The notes: generated from the letters alone by a model not told the origin. A DNA stretch of 64,000 bases from Poriferisodalis sp963663635 (GCA_963663635.2 CAXXMY010000012.1:1-64000), one strand, 5' to 3'. Shown: positions 1 through 9,408, counted from the stretch's first letter. Program-made: numbers and translations.

Positions 1-365
1 CATGCCCGCCTCGCGCATGCCCGCCTCGCGCAGGTCCGCCGCGGTCGCGTGCGGGGACCAGCGCAGCTTCAAGCGCTCATCGACCGCGGCGGCCAGCACC
101 CGATCGCTCATCCAAACTCAGTCTCCGCCAGCTTGGGCGTTCGCTCTCGTCGCGCCCTCGCGCACCGGCCCCTCGTGGTGGCGACGCGTGCGCCCAGCGG
201 GCGTCATAGCCCGCCCGCCCGGCGCAGCGGGCCAGCTCGCGATGCACCGTGGACCGCGTTCACGGCCCAGCCGCTGCGCTCGAGCGCGTCCGCGACGCTG
301 CGGCCCGCCCCGAGCGACGACTCGACCGTCGACGCGGGAACACCCGCTCATCCAAACTCAGTCTC
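1..365 (-). pseudogene. Decayed IS30-family transposase fragment
   Basis: The minus strand holds pieces of an IS30-like transposase spread over all three frames. They are a helix-turn-helix stretch (ASTVESSLGAGRSVADAL, about 330-280), a middle piece (YDARWAHA, about 200), and LDERVLAAAVDERLKLRW with a following SPH (about 115-50), which aligns with the usual WSPEQI segment of IS30 transposases. Stops and frame changes separate them, so no intact product is possible. The intact IS30 transposase near 25.1-26.5 kb has the equivalent order (SPSTISREL, then WSPEQISNRL). The fragment continues off the left edge. Family assignment is from motif order only. Confidence 0.4.
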
Positions 366-420
366 GCTGCCATACTGGACACCTCCATCGGTCGGCCTGC
401 GCCCGGATGCATGTGTTCGC

Positions 421-439
421 AACGGTCATCATGACCGTT
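421..439. promoter_or_regulatory. Perfect 9-bp palindrome upstream of the repeat
   Basis: AACGGTCAT-C-ATGACCGTT is a perfect inverted repeat with one central base, ending 15 bases before the first ATG of the duplicated segment (455). It could be an operator for the toxin-like gene or the end of a mobile element. The sequence does not decide. Confidence 0.3.
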
Positions 440-448
440 CACTTGCAA

Positions 449-560
449 CCACCGATGGAGTTCGCCGTGGCTCCGAACCAGCCACCACCTTTGCGTTTCA
501 CGGGCGAGCCACGCCGGCTCGAAATTCCTCCGGGGACCACTCTCGTACGAGTGCACAGCG
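449..560. repeat. 112-bp direct repeat, copy 1
   Basis: This stretch is identical base for base to 693-804. It carries the start codon (455) and the first 35 codons of the RES-domain gene, after which the two copies diverge abruptly. Copy 1 therefore encodes only an orphan N-terminus. The offset is 244 bp. A shorter repeat (20 bp, 105-124 and 345-364) lies just upstream, with an offset of 240 bp. Confidence 0.9.
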
Positions 561-561
561 A

Positions 562-677
562 CAGCCCGAGCCCTCGGAGCCGCACCCAACCGGATATCCG
601 AACTCGAAAGAGGCATCATCCACAACCGCGACCTCGCCGAACGCTACCAGCGACACCTCGCACAGACCGGGAGTTGA
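562..677 (+). pseudogene. Orphan C-terminal fragment of unknown gene
   Basis: Between the two 112-bp repeats one frame reads as a clean protein end, TARALGAAPNRISELERG followed by about 20 residues and TGA at 675-677. It is not in frame with the preceding start at 455. The Arg/Glu-rich helical tail resembles the C-termini of some actinobacterial transposases, but I cannot name the family. Alternatively it is the end of a lost antitoxin gene, since RES toxins normally follow one. Confidence 0.25.
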
Positions 678-692
678 CAAACATAGGAGCAT

Positions 693-804
693 CCACCGAT
701 GGAGTTCGCCGTGGCTCCGAACCAGCCACCACCTTTGCGTTTCACGGGCGAGCCACGCCGGCTCGAAATTCCTCCGGGGACCACTCTCGTACGAGTGCAC
801 AGCG
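693..804. repeat. 112-bp direct repeat, copy 2
   Basis: Identical partner of 449-560. This copy provides the real start (ATG 699) of the RES-domain gene. The preceding bases contain a weak purine-rich ribosome site (ATAGGAGC, 683-690). Confidence 0.9.
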
Positions 805-1463
805 CCGAGTTCGCCGCCAACGCGTTCAACCCGAGTGCTGCGCCCACAGGCCGCGCCGGCCGCTTCAAGGGGGGACGATTCGATGCGACGGGCTCCGATC
901 CGTTCCCGTATCTCTACGCCGCGAACGACGGACCGGCGGCTGTCAGCGAGGCCCTGCTGCGCGACCTTCCGATGAACGAGCATGGAGTGCGCATCCTTCA
1001 ACGTGCGCGTCTCGCCGAACACCGGATCAGCTGGCTGACTACTGAAGCAGAGCTGTCATTGGTGGCGTTGCGCTCCGGCCAAGACCTCGCCGCAATCGGA
1101 CAGGACAGTTGGCTCACCACGACTCCTCGGCCGGGGTATCCGATGACGCGACAGTGGTGCTCAGCGATGAGGCGATGGGCGCCCCGGGCGCAGGGTTTCA
1201 CTTGGCGGTCCCTGCGAGAACCCGACGGATTCGCCGACATATTCTTTGGCGATTGCTTCGGCGACCGTCGCCCCGAAGATTGTTTCTCGGTTGTCACTGC
1301 CGGCATGCCCGTCTTGCCAGCCGCGAATCATCTCGACAGTGGCGCAGGACTCGTCTATGTCGAGAACGTTCTCGACGCGCGATCGCACAGTGCTTGCCTG
1401 AGGTGTAGGGGCGCGCTCTACCCCAAAAGCGTCGGTCGGCTGTGGGTTCGGTTCGTCTCATGA
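699..1463 (+). CDS. RES-domain protein (putative NAD+-degrading toxin)
   Basis: A 254-residue protein with the RES-domain pattern: an early arginine in TLVRVHS (residues 29-35), GGRFDATGS (about 59-67), YLYAANDGPAAVSEALL (about 72-88) with the conserved Tyr and Glu, and a later W-x(n)-W segment. Characterised RES toxins deplete NAD+ and are normally the second gene of a two-gene type II toxin-antitoxin operon with a Xre/DUF2384 antitoxin. No such antitoxin is visible directly upstream. Instead there is a duplicated copy of this gene's own first 35 codons and a foreign gene end. It may be a solitary toxin, a RES protein with another role, or the remains of a rearranged module. The C-terminal part (CLRCRGALYPKS) is less typical and may be altered. 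Confidence 0.65.
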   Translation: MEFAVAPNQPPPLRFTGEPRRLEIPPGTTLVRVHSAEFAANAFNPSAAPTGRAGRFKGGRFDATGSDPFPYLYAANDGPAAVSEALLRDLPMNEHGVRILQRARLAEHRISWLTTEAELSLVALRSGQDLAAIGQDSWLTTTPRPGYPMTRQWCSAMRRWAPRAQGFTWRSLREPDGFADIFFGDCFGDRRPEDCFSVVTAGMPVLPAANHLDSGAGLVYVENVLDARSHSACLRCRGALYPKSVGRLWVRFVS

Positions 1464-1493
1464 CACAAGTGCGGCACGGCACTCTCGACGCTC

Positions 1494-2378
1494 ATGACGT
1501 CATCCGGGTCTCGTCCGGTGCGGTTGTTTGGGTCGCTGCTCGCCGCGGTGGTCATCGCCGCCGTGGTGGTAGTGGCTGATCCGGTCGCAGCTCAGCAGTC
1601 CCGGGTGGTGCTGCCGCCCCAGGCGCAAACTGACTGCACCGGCGACGTGGCGATCGTGGTCGCTTCGGACGCCGCAGCAGAATCAGACCTTTACAGCGCG
1701 GTGACGCTCGCCGGCGTCATCGGCACCGACTGCATCGTGCGAGCCAGCGCACGCGACGAACCCATGCCCGCCGACCAACAAGCACGCCTCGACACCGCCC
1801 AAACGGGCGGATTCATCGTGGGCGGCACCGCGTCGGTGCCCGACGCCAAGACCGCCGGACGCAACATGACACGCCTCGCGGGCTCCGAACGCTGGCACAC
1901 CGCCGTATCAGTCGGCGGCTCCCATGTCTGCGCGCTGCGCACCGACCGCACCGCCACATGCTGGGGCAACAACGAACACGGCCAAGCAGAACCACCCACA
2001 GGCACCTACACCGCCATCGACACCGGTAAGTCGCACACCTGCGCTCTGCGCACCGACGGCACCATCGCATGCTGGGGCAGCAACAACCTCGGCAAGACCG
2101 ACGCGCCCGCAGGCACCTTCACCGCCATCGACACAGGGTTCTTTCACACCTGCGCTCTGCGCACCGACGGCACTCTCGAATGCTGGGCGACGTCCTGGTG
2201 GAGCGCCGTTAATGCGGACGCGTCCGCGCACGAAGCGCGGCATCTGTTTGAAGCACGGATGCCCCGCCCCCATGCACCCGGGCAGGCTGCAGCTAGAACC
2301 GACCGCTCGTGCTCAGGCGCCGCCGGTGCTCAAGGAAGTCGACCAGCACGTAGTTGCCCAGATCGTGGGGGCTCGTGA
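1494..2378 (+). CDS. Secreted CWB2/RCC1-like repeat protein, C-terminally truncated
   Basis: The first 34 residues form a clear signal peptide (RPVRLFGSLLAAVVIAAVVV... ending VAA-QQ). Residues about 46-128 resemble one cell-wall-binding repeat 2 unit (DVAIVVASDAAAESD, GGFIVGGTASV, LAGSERWHTA). They are followed by three RCC1-like propeller blades of the form SHVCALRTD-x-TATCWG at about 141-245. The third blade ends after ECWA; the remaining 60 residues are low-complexity and run into the 3' end of the opposing VWA gene. A complete propeller would need more blades, so the gene is probably cut short near 2190. Predicted to be exported and wall-associated. Two other CWB2 proteins lie further along. 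Confidence 0.65.
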   Translation: MTSSGSRPVRLFGSLLAAVVIAAVVVVADPVAAQQSRVVLPPQAQTDCTGDVAIVVASDAAAESDLYSAVTLAGVIGTDCIVRASARDEPMPADQQARLDTAQTGGFIVGGTASVPDAKTAGRNMTRLAGSERWHTAVSVGGSHVCALRTDRTATCWGNNEHGQAEPPTGTYTAIDTGKSHTCALRTDGTIACWGSNNLGKTDAPAGTFTAIDTGFFHTCALRTDGTLECWATSWWSAVNADASAHEARHLFEARMPRPHAPGQAAARTDRSCSGAAGAQGSRPARSCPDRGGS

Positions 2379-4329
2379 AGAACGCGCGGCCGCCGTTCAT
2401 CTCGGTCATCTTCTCCACGAACGACCGCAGGTAGCTGTTCGGGTCCAGCATGAACACGTTGATGCGGATGTCCTCTCGGGTGGCTCGTGCCACCTCCAGC
2501 AGCGTGGCCTCGATGGTCTCGCGCACCGGCGGGTAGGCGAAGAACGGACGCCCATCGCGCCCAAGATGAGCAGTCGGCTCGCCGTCGGTGATCATGATGA
2601 TCTGCTTTGAACCGGTCTGGCGGGCCAGCAGGCGCCGGGCGATCATGAACCCGTGCTGCATGTTGGTGCCGTAGGCAAAATCCCACGACACCTCTGGCAG
2701 CTCCGAAGCCTTCAACTCGTTTGCTGACTCGGCGAAGCCCACGATGCCGAGGTAGTCGCGCGGGAACTGCGTCGAGATCAGCGAGTGCAGCGCCATGGTG
2801 ACCTTCTTCGCGGGAAGGAAGTTGTCACGCATCGGCATCGACAGCGACAGGTCCAGCATCAGCACAGTCGAAGCGCGCGACAGCAACTCAGTCCGCTCGA
2901 TCTCGAAGTCGTCGGGCGTGAGCCGCACCGGCGTGCCGATCCCCTGGCGGGCAATGGCGTTGCGCACGGTGCGCTCGATGTTGAGATTGAAGGTGTCGCC
3001 GAACTCATACGGCTTGGTCTCATACGCCCGTTCGTGGCCGATGCCGGTCTTGTGCACCTCGTGGCTGCCGACCTTGTCGTCCATGAGACGGTCGAACAGG
3101 TCGCCGAGGGCGTTCTGGCCGATGCGGCGCAGTGCTCGTGGCGTGAGCTCGAGCCTGCCTTCGGTGTGCTGGGCAAGCCCTGATTCCTCGAGCATCCGGG
3201 CCATCTCGCTGAGACGCTCCAACGCCTCGGCGGACTGGTTGCCGAGCAGCTCGCGCACCCGCTCGGGATCCACCTCGGCGAGTGCGGACGGGCTGACGGC
3301 GCCCTGCAGCATCTCCGAGAGCGCGTCGAGGTCGCCGAGCTGACCCAGCACGTCGGCGGCCTGGGACATCGACAGCGGGTCGTCGCCACCGAATTGGTAG
3401 CCCCGCTCCCAGCCGAGGTCCGGGAAGGCTTGCTGGAGGTTCTGGGCCAGCTGCTGGGCCTGCCACTGCAAGTCCATGTCGTCCATGAGCTGAGCGGCCA
3501 GGTCGGCGAGCTGCTGGCGTTGGGCGGGCGTCATCGAGTTGAGCATCGAGGCCATGGCCGCCATGCGCTTGGCCATGATTTCCAGCAACTCGTCGAGCGT
3601 CTGGGGGTTCTCCGGGAAGAAGTCCCCGTAGCGGTCCATGAAGCCCTTGAAGTCGGGCTCTTCTCCGCGGGCACGCTGTTCGAGCATCTGGTTGAGCTCG
3701 GCCATCATGTCCTTGGTGCGGGCCAGGTCCTCGGGGCTCATGTTGCCCATCGCTCCAGCCATCTGGTCGAAGTAGCTCTGGGCCACCTCTTGTCGCAGCC
3801 GCTCCACCAGCTCGGCGAACTGTTCGCGGGCTTCGGGAGACTCGAAGTCGTAGTTCTGCAGACCCCGCATCTTCCCGGCCAGGTCTGGCGGCAACATGTC
3901 GAGCTGCAGATTGCGCTCTGTCGCGCTGGACTGGGCGATCTCGCTGCGTCGTTCGTCGCCGCTGTCGGCGGCGTCGTGAGAGAACTCTTCGAGCGCCTCG
4001 CGCTCGGTGTCGGTGATCTCGTCGAGCTCGCGAGCGATGTCGTCGTAGACGCCGCCGAGGTCGAACTGCTCGAGCATTTCCGAACGGCGCTCGCGCAACC
4101 GCTCAAGCATCTCGCGAAGCCCTTCGAGCCGGTTGCCGTCAGCGTCAGTGAAGCCTCGTTGCATCAGACGCCGCAGCGCAGCGTTCAGATCGCCGTGGTA
4201 CAGCAAGTCGTCGGTCAGTTCGGCAAAGAGACTGTCCGCGTCGAAGTCGAAGCCGGTCTGGGTGCCGTCCCAAGCCGAATAGCGGAAGCGGGAGCCCTCG
4301 CGGCGGGCACGACGCCAGCGAATCTTCAT
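2293..4329 (-). CDS. VWA-domain protein paired with a MoxR-type ATPase
   Basis: A 678-residue protein. The C-terminal 190 residues are a von Willebrand A domain with the MIDAS metal site: DLSLS at about 493-497, and later ITDGEP at about 580. Residues 70-440 are long, acidic and helical, rich in Glu, Gln and Leu. There is no signal peptide or membrane segment, so it is cytosolic. Downstream of the MoxR ATPase on the same strand with a 112-bp gap, it forms the common MoxR/VWA chaperone pair, which is thought to insert metals or remodel protein complexes. The actual client is unknown. The 3' end overlaps the run-on tail of the opposing gene. Confidence 0.85.
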   Translation of the reverse strand: MKIRWRRARREGSRFRYSAWDGTQTGFDFDADSLFAELTDDLLYHGDLNAALRRLMQRGFTDADGNRLEGLREMLERLRERRSEMLEQFDLGGVYDDIARELDEITDTEREALEEFSHDAADSGDERRSEIAQSSATERNLQLDMLPPDLAGKMRGLQNYDFESPEAREQFAELVERLRQEVAQSYFDQMAGAMGNMSPEDLARTKDMMAELNQMLEQRARGEEPDFKGFMDRYGDFFPENPQTLDELLEIMAKRMAAMASMLNSMTPAQRQQLADLAAQLMDDMDLQWQAQQLAQNLQQAFPDLGWERGYQFGGDDPLSMSQAADVLGQLGDLDALSEMLQGAVSPSALAEVDPERVRELLGNQSAEALERLSEMARMLEESGLAQHTEGRLELTPRALRRIGQNALGDLFDRLMDDKVGSHEVHKTGIGHERAYETKPYEFGDTFNLNIERTVRNAIARQGIGTPVRLTPDDFEIERTELLSRASTVLMLDLSLSMPMRDNFLPAKKVTMALHSLISTQFPRDYLGIVGFAESANELKASELPEVSWDFAYGTNMQHGFMIARRLLARQTGSKQIIMITDGEPTAHLGRDGRPFFAYPPVRETIEATLLEVARATREDIRINVFMLDPNSYLRSFVEKMTEMNGGRAFFTSPHDLGNYVLVDFLEHRRRLSTSGRF

Positions 4330-4441
4330 CGAACGCCCGCTGTCTTTGCTCCGTCGAACGCGAGAACCGCCAATCGCCTCGGGAACCGAACGCCCACCGC
4401 CATGGTCTTCACTCTGTCACGGTCGCAGCCGGGACAGCGAC

Positions 4442-5884
4442 TCAGCCGCGCGAGCGGTAGGTGGCGCGGGCACCGACGTGTTCCTTGTTGAGCCGCTTGG
4501 ACAGGTGCAGGCCTTCGAGCACCAGCTCGACGGCGGAAGCGAGCACCGCTGGGGCGACGCCCTCGTTGGCCGCTCCGGCATCGACCGAGGTGGCCACGAG
4601 CGACTCCGCGGCGACTGCGAGCGCCGGGTTGCCTTCGAGCAATTCCATGTAGGCGTCGGCGCCGAGGTCGTCGCCGGTGTGGACTACCTTGCCCTCGCCG
4701 AAGCTGGCCACGACATCGGTCAGCTCGTCTGGGGTGAAGCGGTTCTTGAAGACCTCCAGCACCGCCGCGCGCAGCATCGTCTCGACGATCTTGCCGTCGC
4801 GGCCTTCCTCCATCGACTCGATCTCGATCTTGCCCGCGGTCGAGCTCATGAGCGCTTCGAGATCGCTGACGCGCGGCACGACGTGTTGCTCGCCGCGCTG
4901 CAGTGCCCGGCGAGCGGCGTTGGCGACCAGCGTCTCGATGTTCGTGACGGTCATGCGCACCGAGACGCCTGAGCGCTGGTTGACATGGCTGCTCGCTCGA
5001 GCCACATGGCTGAAGGTGGCCACGATCTCGGACATGAAGTCCGGCAGCGTGACCGAGATGCCCCCCAAGACATCGTCCAGGGCGAGCGGGCGAGCCTCGG
5101 CTGCGGCGATGTCCATCTCGGTGTCGACGTCGAGCGGGTAGTGGGTGCGGATCTGGGCGCCGAAGCGGTCCTTCAGCGGCGTGATGATGCGGCCCCGGTT
5201 CGTGTAGTCCTCTGGGTTGGCCGTGGCAACGAGCAGCACGTCGAGCGGCAGGCGGATCTTGTAGCCGCGGATCTGCACGTCGCGCTCTTCGAGCACGTTC
5301 AGCAGGCCCACCTGGATGCGCTCGGCAAGATCCGGCAGCTCGTTGATGGCGAAGATGCCGCGGTTGGTGCGCGGCACCAATCCGTAGTGCAGCGTCAGCT
5401 CGTCTGAGAGGTACCTGCCCTCGGCCACCTTGATGGGGTCCACCTCCCCGATGAGGTCGGCGATCGAGGTGTCCGGCGTGGCCAGCTTCTCGCCGTATCG
5501 GACGCTGCGATGTGCCCAAGCGATCGGTGTGTTGTCGCCGCGCTCGGCAACGAGATCGCGGGCATGCGCCGAGACTGGGTTGTACGGGTCGTCGAAGATC
5601 TCCGAACCCTCGATGTAGGGCATCCACTCGTCCAGCAGGTTCACCAGCGACCGGATCATCCGTGTCTTGGCCTGCCCGCGCTCGCCCAGAAAGACAACGT
5701 CGTGCCCAGCGAGCATCGCGTTCTCGAGTTGCGGCAGGACCGTGTTCTCGTAGCCCAGCACTCCCTCGAACAGCGGCTCGCCGGCGGCGACGGCCTTCGC
5801 GGCGTTCGCGCGCATCTCCTCTTTGACCGGCCGGGACTCCCAGCCGATCTTGCGCAGTTCACCGAGCGTGGTGGGTTGGGTCAT
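4442..5884 (-). CDS. MoxR/magnesium-chelatase-type AAA+ ATPase
   Basis: A 480-residue AAA+ ATPase. The ATG at 5884 (MTQPTT) is preferred over an in-frame TTG three codons earlier. The phosphate loop reads GERGQAKT (about 67-74), a variant of the GxxGxGK form. Walker B lies in RGIFAINELPDL, followed by the ATANPEDYTNRGRIITPLKDRFG sensor region typical of ChlI/MoxR proteins. It is predicted to work with the VWA protein encoded next on the same strand as a two-part chaperone. Intact and in a syntenic pair, so the general assignment is firm while the substrate is not. Confidence 0.85.
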   Translation of the reverse strand: MTQPTTLGELRKIGWESRPVKEEMRANAAKAVAAGEPLFEGVLGYENTVLPQLENAMLAGHDVVFLGERGQAKTRMIRSLVNLLDEWMPYIEGSEIFDDPYNPVSAHARDLVAERGDNTPIAWAHRSVRYGEKLATPDTSIADLIGEVDPIKVAEGRYLSDELTLHYGLVPRTNRGIFAINELPDLAERIQVGLLNVLEERDVQIRGYKIRLPLDVLLVATANPEDYTNRGRIITPLKDRFGAQIRTHYPLDVDTEMDIAAAEARPLALDDVLGGISVTLPDFMSEIVATFSHVARASSHVNQRSGVSVRMTVTNIETLVANAARRALQRGEQHVVPRVSDLEALMSSTAGKIEIESMEEGRDGKIVETMLRAAVLEVFKNRFTPDELTDVVASFGEGKVVHTGDDLGADAYMELLEGNPALAVAAESLVATSVDAGAANEGVAPAVLASAVELVLEGLHLSKRLNKEHVGARATYRSRG

Positions 5885-6026
5885 GGCGGGCAACCTAGCC
5901 CCCCGTGTTCGTGGCGACAGGCGCCAGATCCGGCATCTGCGACCGCTACCGTCACAGCGAGGCCGGTGTTACCGGGGCAATGCCGGAACGGCGGGCAGGC
6001 ACGGGAACCGGCACGAAGGGAACAGG

Positions 6027-7352
6027 GTGAGCGTCGAGTGGTCGCTCGTCGAGGAGTCCGGCGGGGACGCCGCACCGCTCGCCGGACAGTGGCTTGTTCA
6101 CGCTGCCGGCCACGGCGAATGGCGAACGGTTGCGGACCCAGCACTCGACGATTCGGGTTGGCGCGTGTCGCGCTCGCCAGGGCGATGGTGGCTCGACGAC
6201 GGGCTCGACGAGGCCGATGCCGTTCTGTACCGGCGCCGCTTCGACCCTCCGGTCCCCGACGGTTCCGACTCGGATGCCGATGGCCGCGACTGGTTGGTCG
6301 CCAGCGGCCTCTGCGGGCTCGGCCATGTCTGGCTGGACGGCGCGTATCTCGGCGATGTCCGCGGCCGGCACTACCAGCACGCCTTCGAGATCACTGGACA
6401 TCTCGGGTCCGGTGACGATCGTGGGGCCACGCATCTCATCGCCATCGAAGCAGCCCATCCGCCGAACCGGCCGCATCCGGCACCCGACACCCCCGTCGCT
6501 GACATACGGATCGAACGAACGGGACCTGCGCGCATCGAGCGTGCACGCGTCCTGGTCATCGAGGCCGACTACGACCGGGCAGTGCTGCGCATCTCCGCGA
6601 CCGTCAACAGCGCCGCCACCTACCGATCCGACGTCACCACCACCGTGCTGCCGTGCGCACCACCTCAAACAAGCCCCGCGCCGAGAGCAAACCCAGCGTC
6701 CCAAGCGAACCCAGCGCCGGGAGCAACCGCCGCCCCCGCGACAAGCCCGGCGCTCGGCAATGGACTGGAGCAGTCGTCACCCGTGCTGGCACGAGGACGC
6801 AACAACCTCGAATGGCTGGTCTCCGTCGATCAGCCGGCGCTGTGGTGGCCCGCCGGAATGGGAGCCCAGCCCCGTTACGACGTCAACATCGCCCTCTCCG
6901 TCAACGAACGGACGAGCCACACGATGCGGTGCACGACAGGCGTCCGCACCGTGAGCGCTCAACGCTCCAAGCTGCTGGTGAACGGTGAGCCCCACCCAAC
7001 AGGACCAGACGGCCTCACCATCATTGCGCACGATCTCGCCCACCGAGGCCTGTACGAAACCGCGGACGCCGACGGCACCCTCCTGTGCCAGCAGATCACT
7101 CTCGACGCCAGCGTGCTCGGCGGCGGCCAGCGAAGCCTCCGTGCGGTAGCGGGCCGGGCGGCGGCCGCTGCCACCGACCGCGTCGGCAACCACCCGAGTG
7201 TCGCCGTTTGGCAGCCGATGCAGCACCCCCGAGGCCGCCGATCCATCCCAGGAAGCGGCCTCGCGCAGGGCCGCATCGTGCGCCGCGCCCTCCACGACGC
7301 AGACCCCACTCGCCCCGCGCGGCTGCGCGGCGATCACACCGGCTTCGAGTAG
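6027..7352 (+). CDS. Shortened GH2 (beta-mannosidase-like) protein without catalytic residues
   Basis: The start is taken as GTG 6027, which follows a good ribosome site (GAAGGGA, 6016-6022), giving 441 residues. The N-terminal 170 residues resemble the GH2 sugar-binding jelly roll (LAGQWLVHAAG, YRRRFDPPV, HVWLDGAYLGDVRGRHYQHAFEI). An Ala/Pro-rich linker follows at about 214-250, then a sandwich part (LWWPAGMGAQPRYDV) and remnants of the barrel (LLVNGEPH, HPSVAVWQPM, DADPTRPARL). In active family members the last strand continues VW-x-x-x-NE with the acid/base Glu; here it is QPM, and the protein ends before any nucleophile. It is probably an inactive sugar-binding derivative or a decayed gene. 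No signal peptide is seen. Confidence 0.6.
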   Translation: MSVEWSLVEESGGDAAPLAGQWLVHAAGHGEWRTVADPALDDSGWRVSRSPGRWWLDDGLDEADAVLYRRRFDPPVPDGSDSDADGRDWLVASGLCGLGHVWLDGAYLGDVRGRHYQHAFEITGHLGSGDDRGATHLIAIEAAHPPNRPHPAPDTPVADIRIERTGPARIERARVLVIEADYDRAVLRISATVNSAATYRSDVTTTVLPCAPPQTSPAPRANPASQANPAPGATAAPATSPALGNGLEQSSPVLARGRNNLEWLVSVDQPALWWPAGMGAQPRYDVNIALSVNERTSHTMRCTTGVRTVSAQRSKLLVNGEPHPTGPDGLTIIAHDLAHRGLYETADADGTLLCQQITLDASVLGGGQRSLRAVAGRAAAAATDRVGNHPSVAVWQPMQHPRGRRSIPGSGLAQGRIVRRALHDADPTRPARLRGDHTGFE

Positions 7353-7364
7353 ACGCTCGACAGG

Positions 7365-9301
7365 TCAGTTCGATTCCAACAACTTGAGTCCGACATCGAC
7401 TGCTCCGCGCGCCATGTCATAGTCGGGTTGGTCCGGCCAATTCGACATCGCCTCCTCAACACGGCCTATCAGCAACTCACGTGCGACCGTCGGGATCTTG
7501 CCTTGTGATGCGGCGAGCAATAGTTCCGGCAACAGCAATACCTGCTCAGCCGGTTCGTCGCGCGCCTGATCGATCAGGAAGGCGACCGAGTCTCGCGCTG
7601 ACGGTGGACCGCCATCGTCGACCTCCCACCAGAGCTCACCGGGATGCAGCCAGCGGATCAGTGCGCAGGTGATGACAGCATCAAAGTACGACCGAACGAT
7701 GCGCCCCAAGTCAAACATGACCCACCGGGGCGCCGCCGACGGCCTGGTCGACAGCCGGGTGTAGTTGACAACGGAGCCAATCGCCGCGTACGCCGCCATG
7801 CAGTCCAGGTGAGCGCCGTACAAGGAGCGGCCGCGCACCCGCTCCTGGTGGACCGCCGTCTCGGACATGCCCCAGAAAACGTGGGCAGGGTGGGATCTTC
7901 CGTCTGCATCCCCGAACCGGGGGGACCAGTCGTCGTCAACGTCTTGGTACGTCAAGTGATACCGCAGAAACCGGAGGCGTGACGACGCGAAGTTGCGGCC
8001 GTGCTCAGAGAGTCGCGTATCGCTGATTCCGGAGCGGTCAAGCAGACGAAATTCCTCCTGTAGCGGCGATTGCCACGGAAAGCAACTCGTCCACAAGGAC
8101 GACAACCGGCCCGGCACGAACTGGTTCTGCATCGCCGACCATTCGCCTGGCGATGTCGGTCGGCTGTGAAGCACCAGCGCGTCAACACGGTGATCTCGCT
8201 GCAAGCTCAGCAATTCGTCGGCAACCGCGACCTTGAGGCGTCTCAGCGTTAGGCCGGTCACGGTGCCCCACGAGAAGCTCAAGACCGAACGCTCAGCCGG
8301 GATCTGGGAGAGCACGCTGCGCAACCTCGGATCACCCTCAGCGAGGATCGGAACAGATTTGTCGATGTCGAGCGCGCGCAACACCAATCCGAGGCTCTCG
8401 CGCAGATCGGTAGTGCCTTCGCCTGCGAACTGAGGCAGCGGCACCTGCGCCAGGTCATTCTCGGCAGCCACGACCAAGCCGACATTGGCCTCCGGCGGCA
8501 ATACGTCGCCGCCTCTGCTCAGCAGCCGACTCTGCTGTGCGCGAACCCAGTCTTCGAGGCCTTCGGGCGCTGCAATCACCTCGAAGATGGGCCGCACGGG
8601 CAGCGGCGTACGTTTGCCGCGAGAAACCCTGCTGGCGGGGTGCGGGTTGGCCTCGATCGAGAGTCCATGCGTCTGAGCGGTACGTTCCCAAAAGCCCTGA
8701 GCGTCCCGTGCATAGTCGATATTCGGCATGACTAGGTGTGGCTCGGGAAGGGACATCGCGCCGTAGCTGCGCGGGTCGATGGCGACTACTTGAGCCTTGT
8801 CGGCGCTGCGGCACAAATCGCAGAAGGCGCCCCTACCATCGATGTTGGGCCGCGCGAGTCCGAGCCATGTCGAGACGCGGATCGGTGATTCTTCATCTGG
8901 CCCAAGCACTGTCTCAAGCTGCGCAGCCCGGTCGACCAGCACTTCGAGCGCGCAGTGATCAACGGCCAAGCTGGACACGATTCGTTCGAGTTCGTCCTGG
9001 AGCAGACGCCGCAAGTCGCCAGTGGAGCTGACTGACAAGAGTGCGAGCACTCGACGCGTTGGCCCTTGCAGCACCGATTCGACGGTCCGACGGTCGGTCT
9101 GCCCGACGGGTACTGGGGCAAGATCGCTGTCGGTCCGATCTCCTTTCCGTGCTGGCGAAGCACGTTGTCGATCTGCAACAACAAGGGCGTCAGACCCGCC
9201 GTGTCGGCTACGACTCCAACGCCATCAACGAGGAATGGCGTGAGCCAGCAGACGACGGCCGACACGTCTGCCGGACCATGAAACGCGTCGGCGGCTCGGA
9301 C
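7365..9301 (-). pseudogene. Large protein of GHKL operon, 3' part (split by IS1595)
   Basis: This is the C-terminal part of a gene whose first 183 codons lie at 12564-13112. The minus strand reads VRAADAFHGPADVSAVVCWL from 9301, continues through VVADTAGLTPLLLQID and ILPQYPSGRPTV, shifts frame near 9080-9100, and then runs cleanly from VLQGPTRRVLALLSVSSTGD to the stop (569 residues from GTG 9074). Removing the element and one 8-bp target copy leaves an open frame except for that one shift, for a rebuilt protein of about 828 residues. The VADTAGLTP and ALLSVSSTGD blocks faintly recall nucleotide-binding loops of phosphoribosyltransferases. That is a guess; otherwise the family is unrecognised. 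A CDLC motif occurs about 80 residues after GTG 9074. Probable partner of the GHKL ATPase. Confidence 0.6.
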
Positions 9302-9309
9302 AAATACAT
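9302..9309. repeat. 8-bp target duplication, left
   Basis: AAATACAT here and at 12564-12571 directly flank the IS1595-type element. Eight-base duplications are usual for IS1595 elements. Merging the two copies rejoins the interrupted gene in frame. Confidence 0.9.
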
Positions 9310-9408
9310 GGGGCTTATATCGGGTGTTAGCCAGCGGTCACGGTTGGGGACTTATACGCGTGGCTACACAGCGAGAGTGTCGGGTTCGGACAGCCCCAGC
9401 CCTACCTC

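Noticed and set aside
4326..5627. A 433-codon frame on the same strand as the MoxR gene
   Set aside because: Out-of-frame Arg/His-rich translation of the MoxR coding sequence without domain content.
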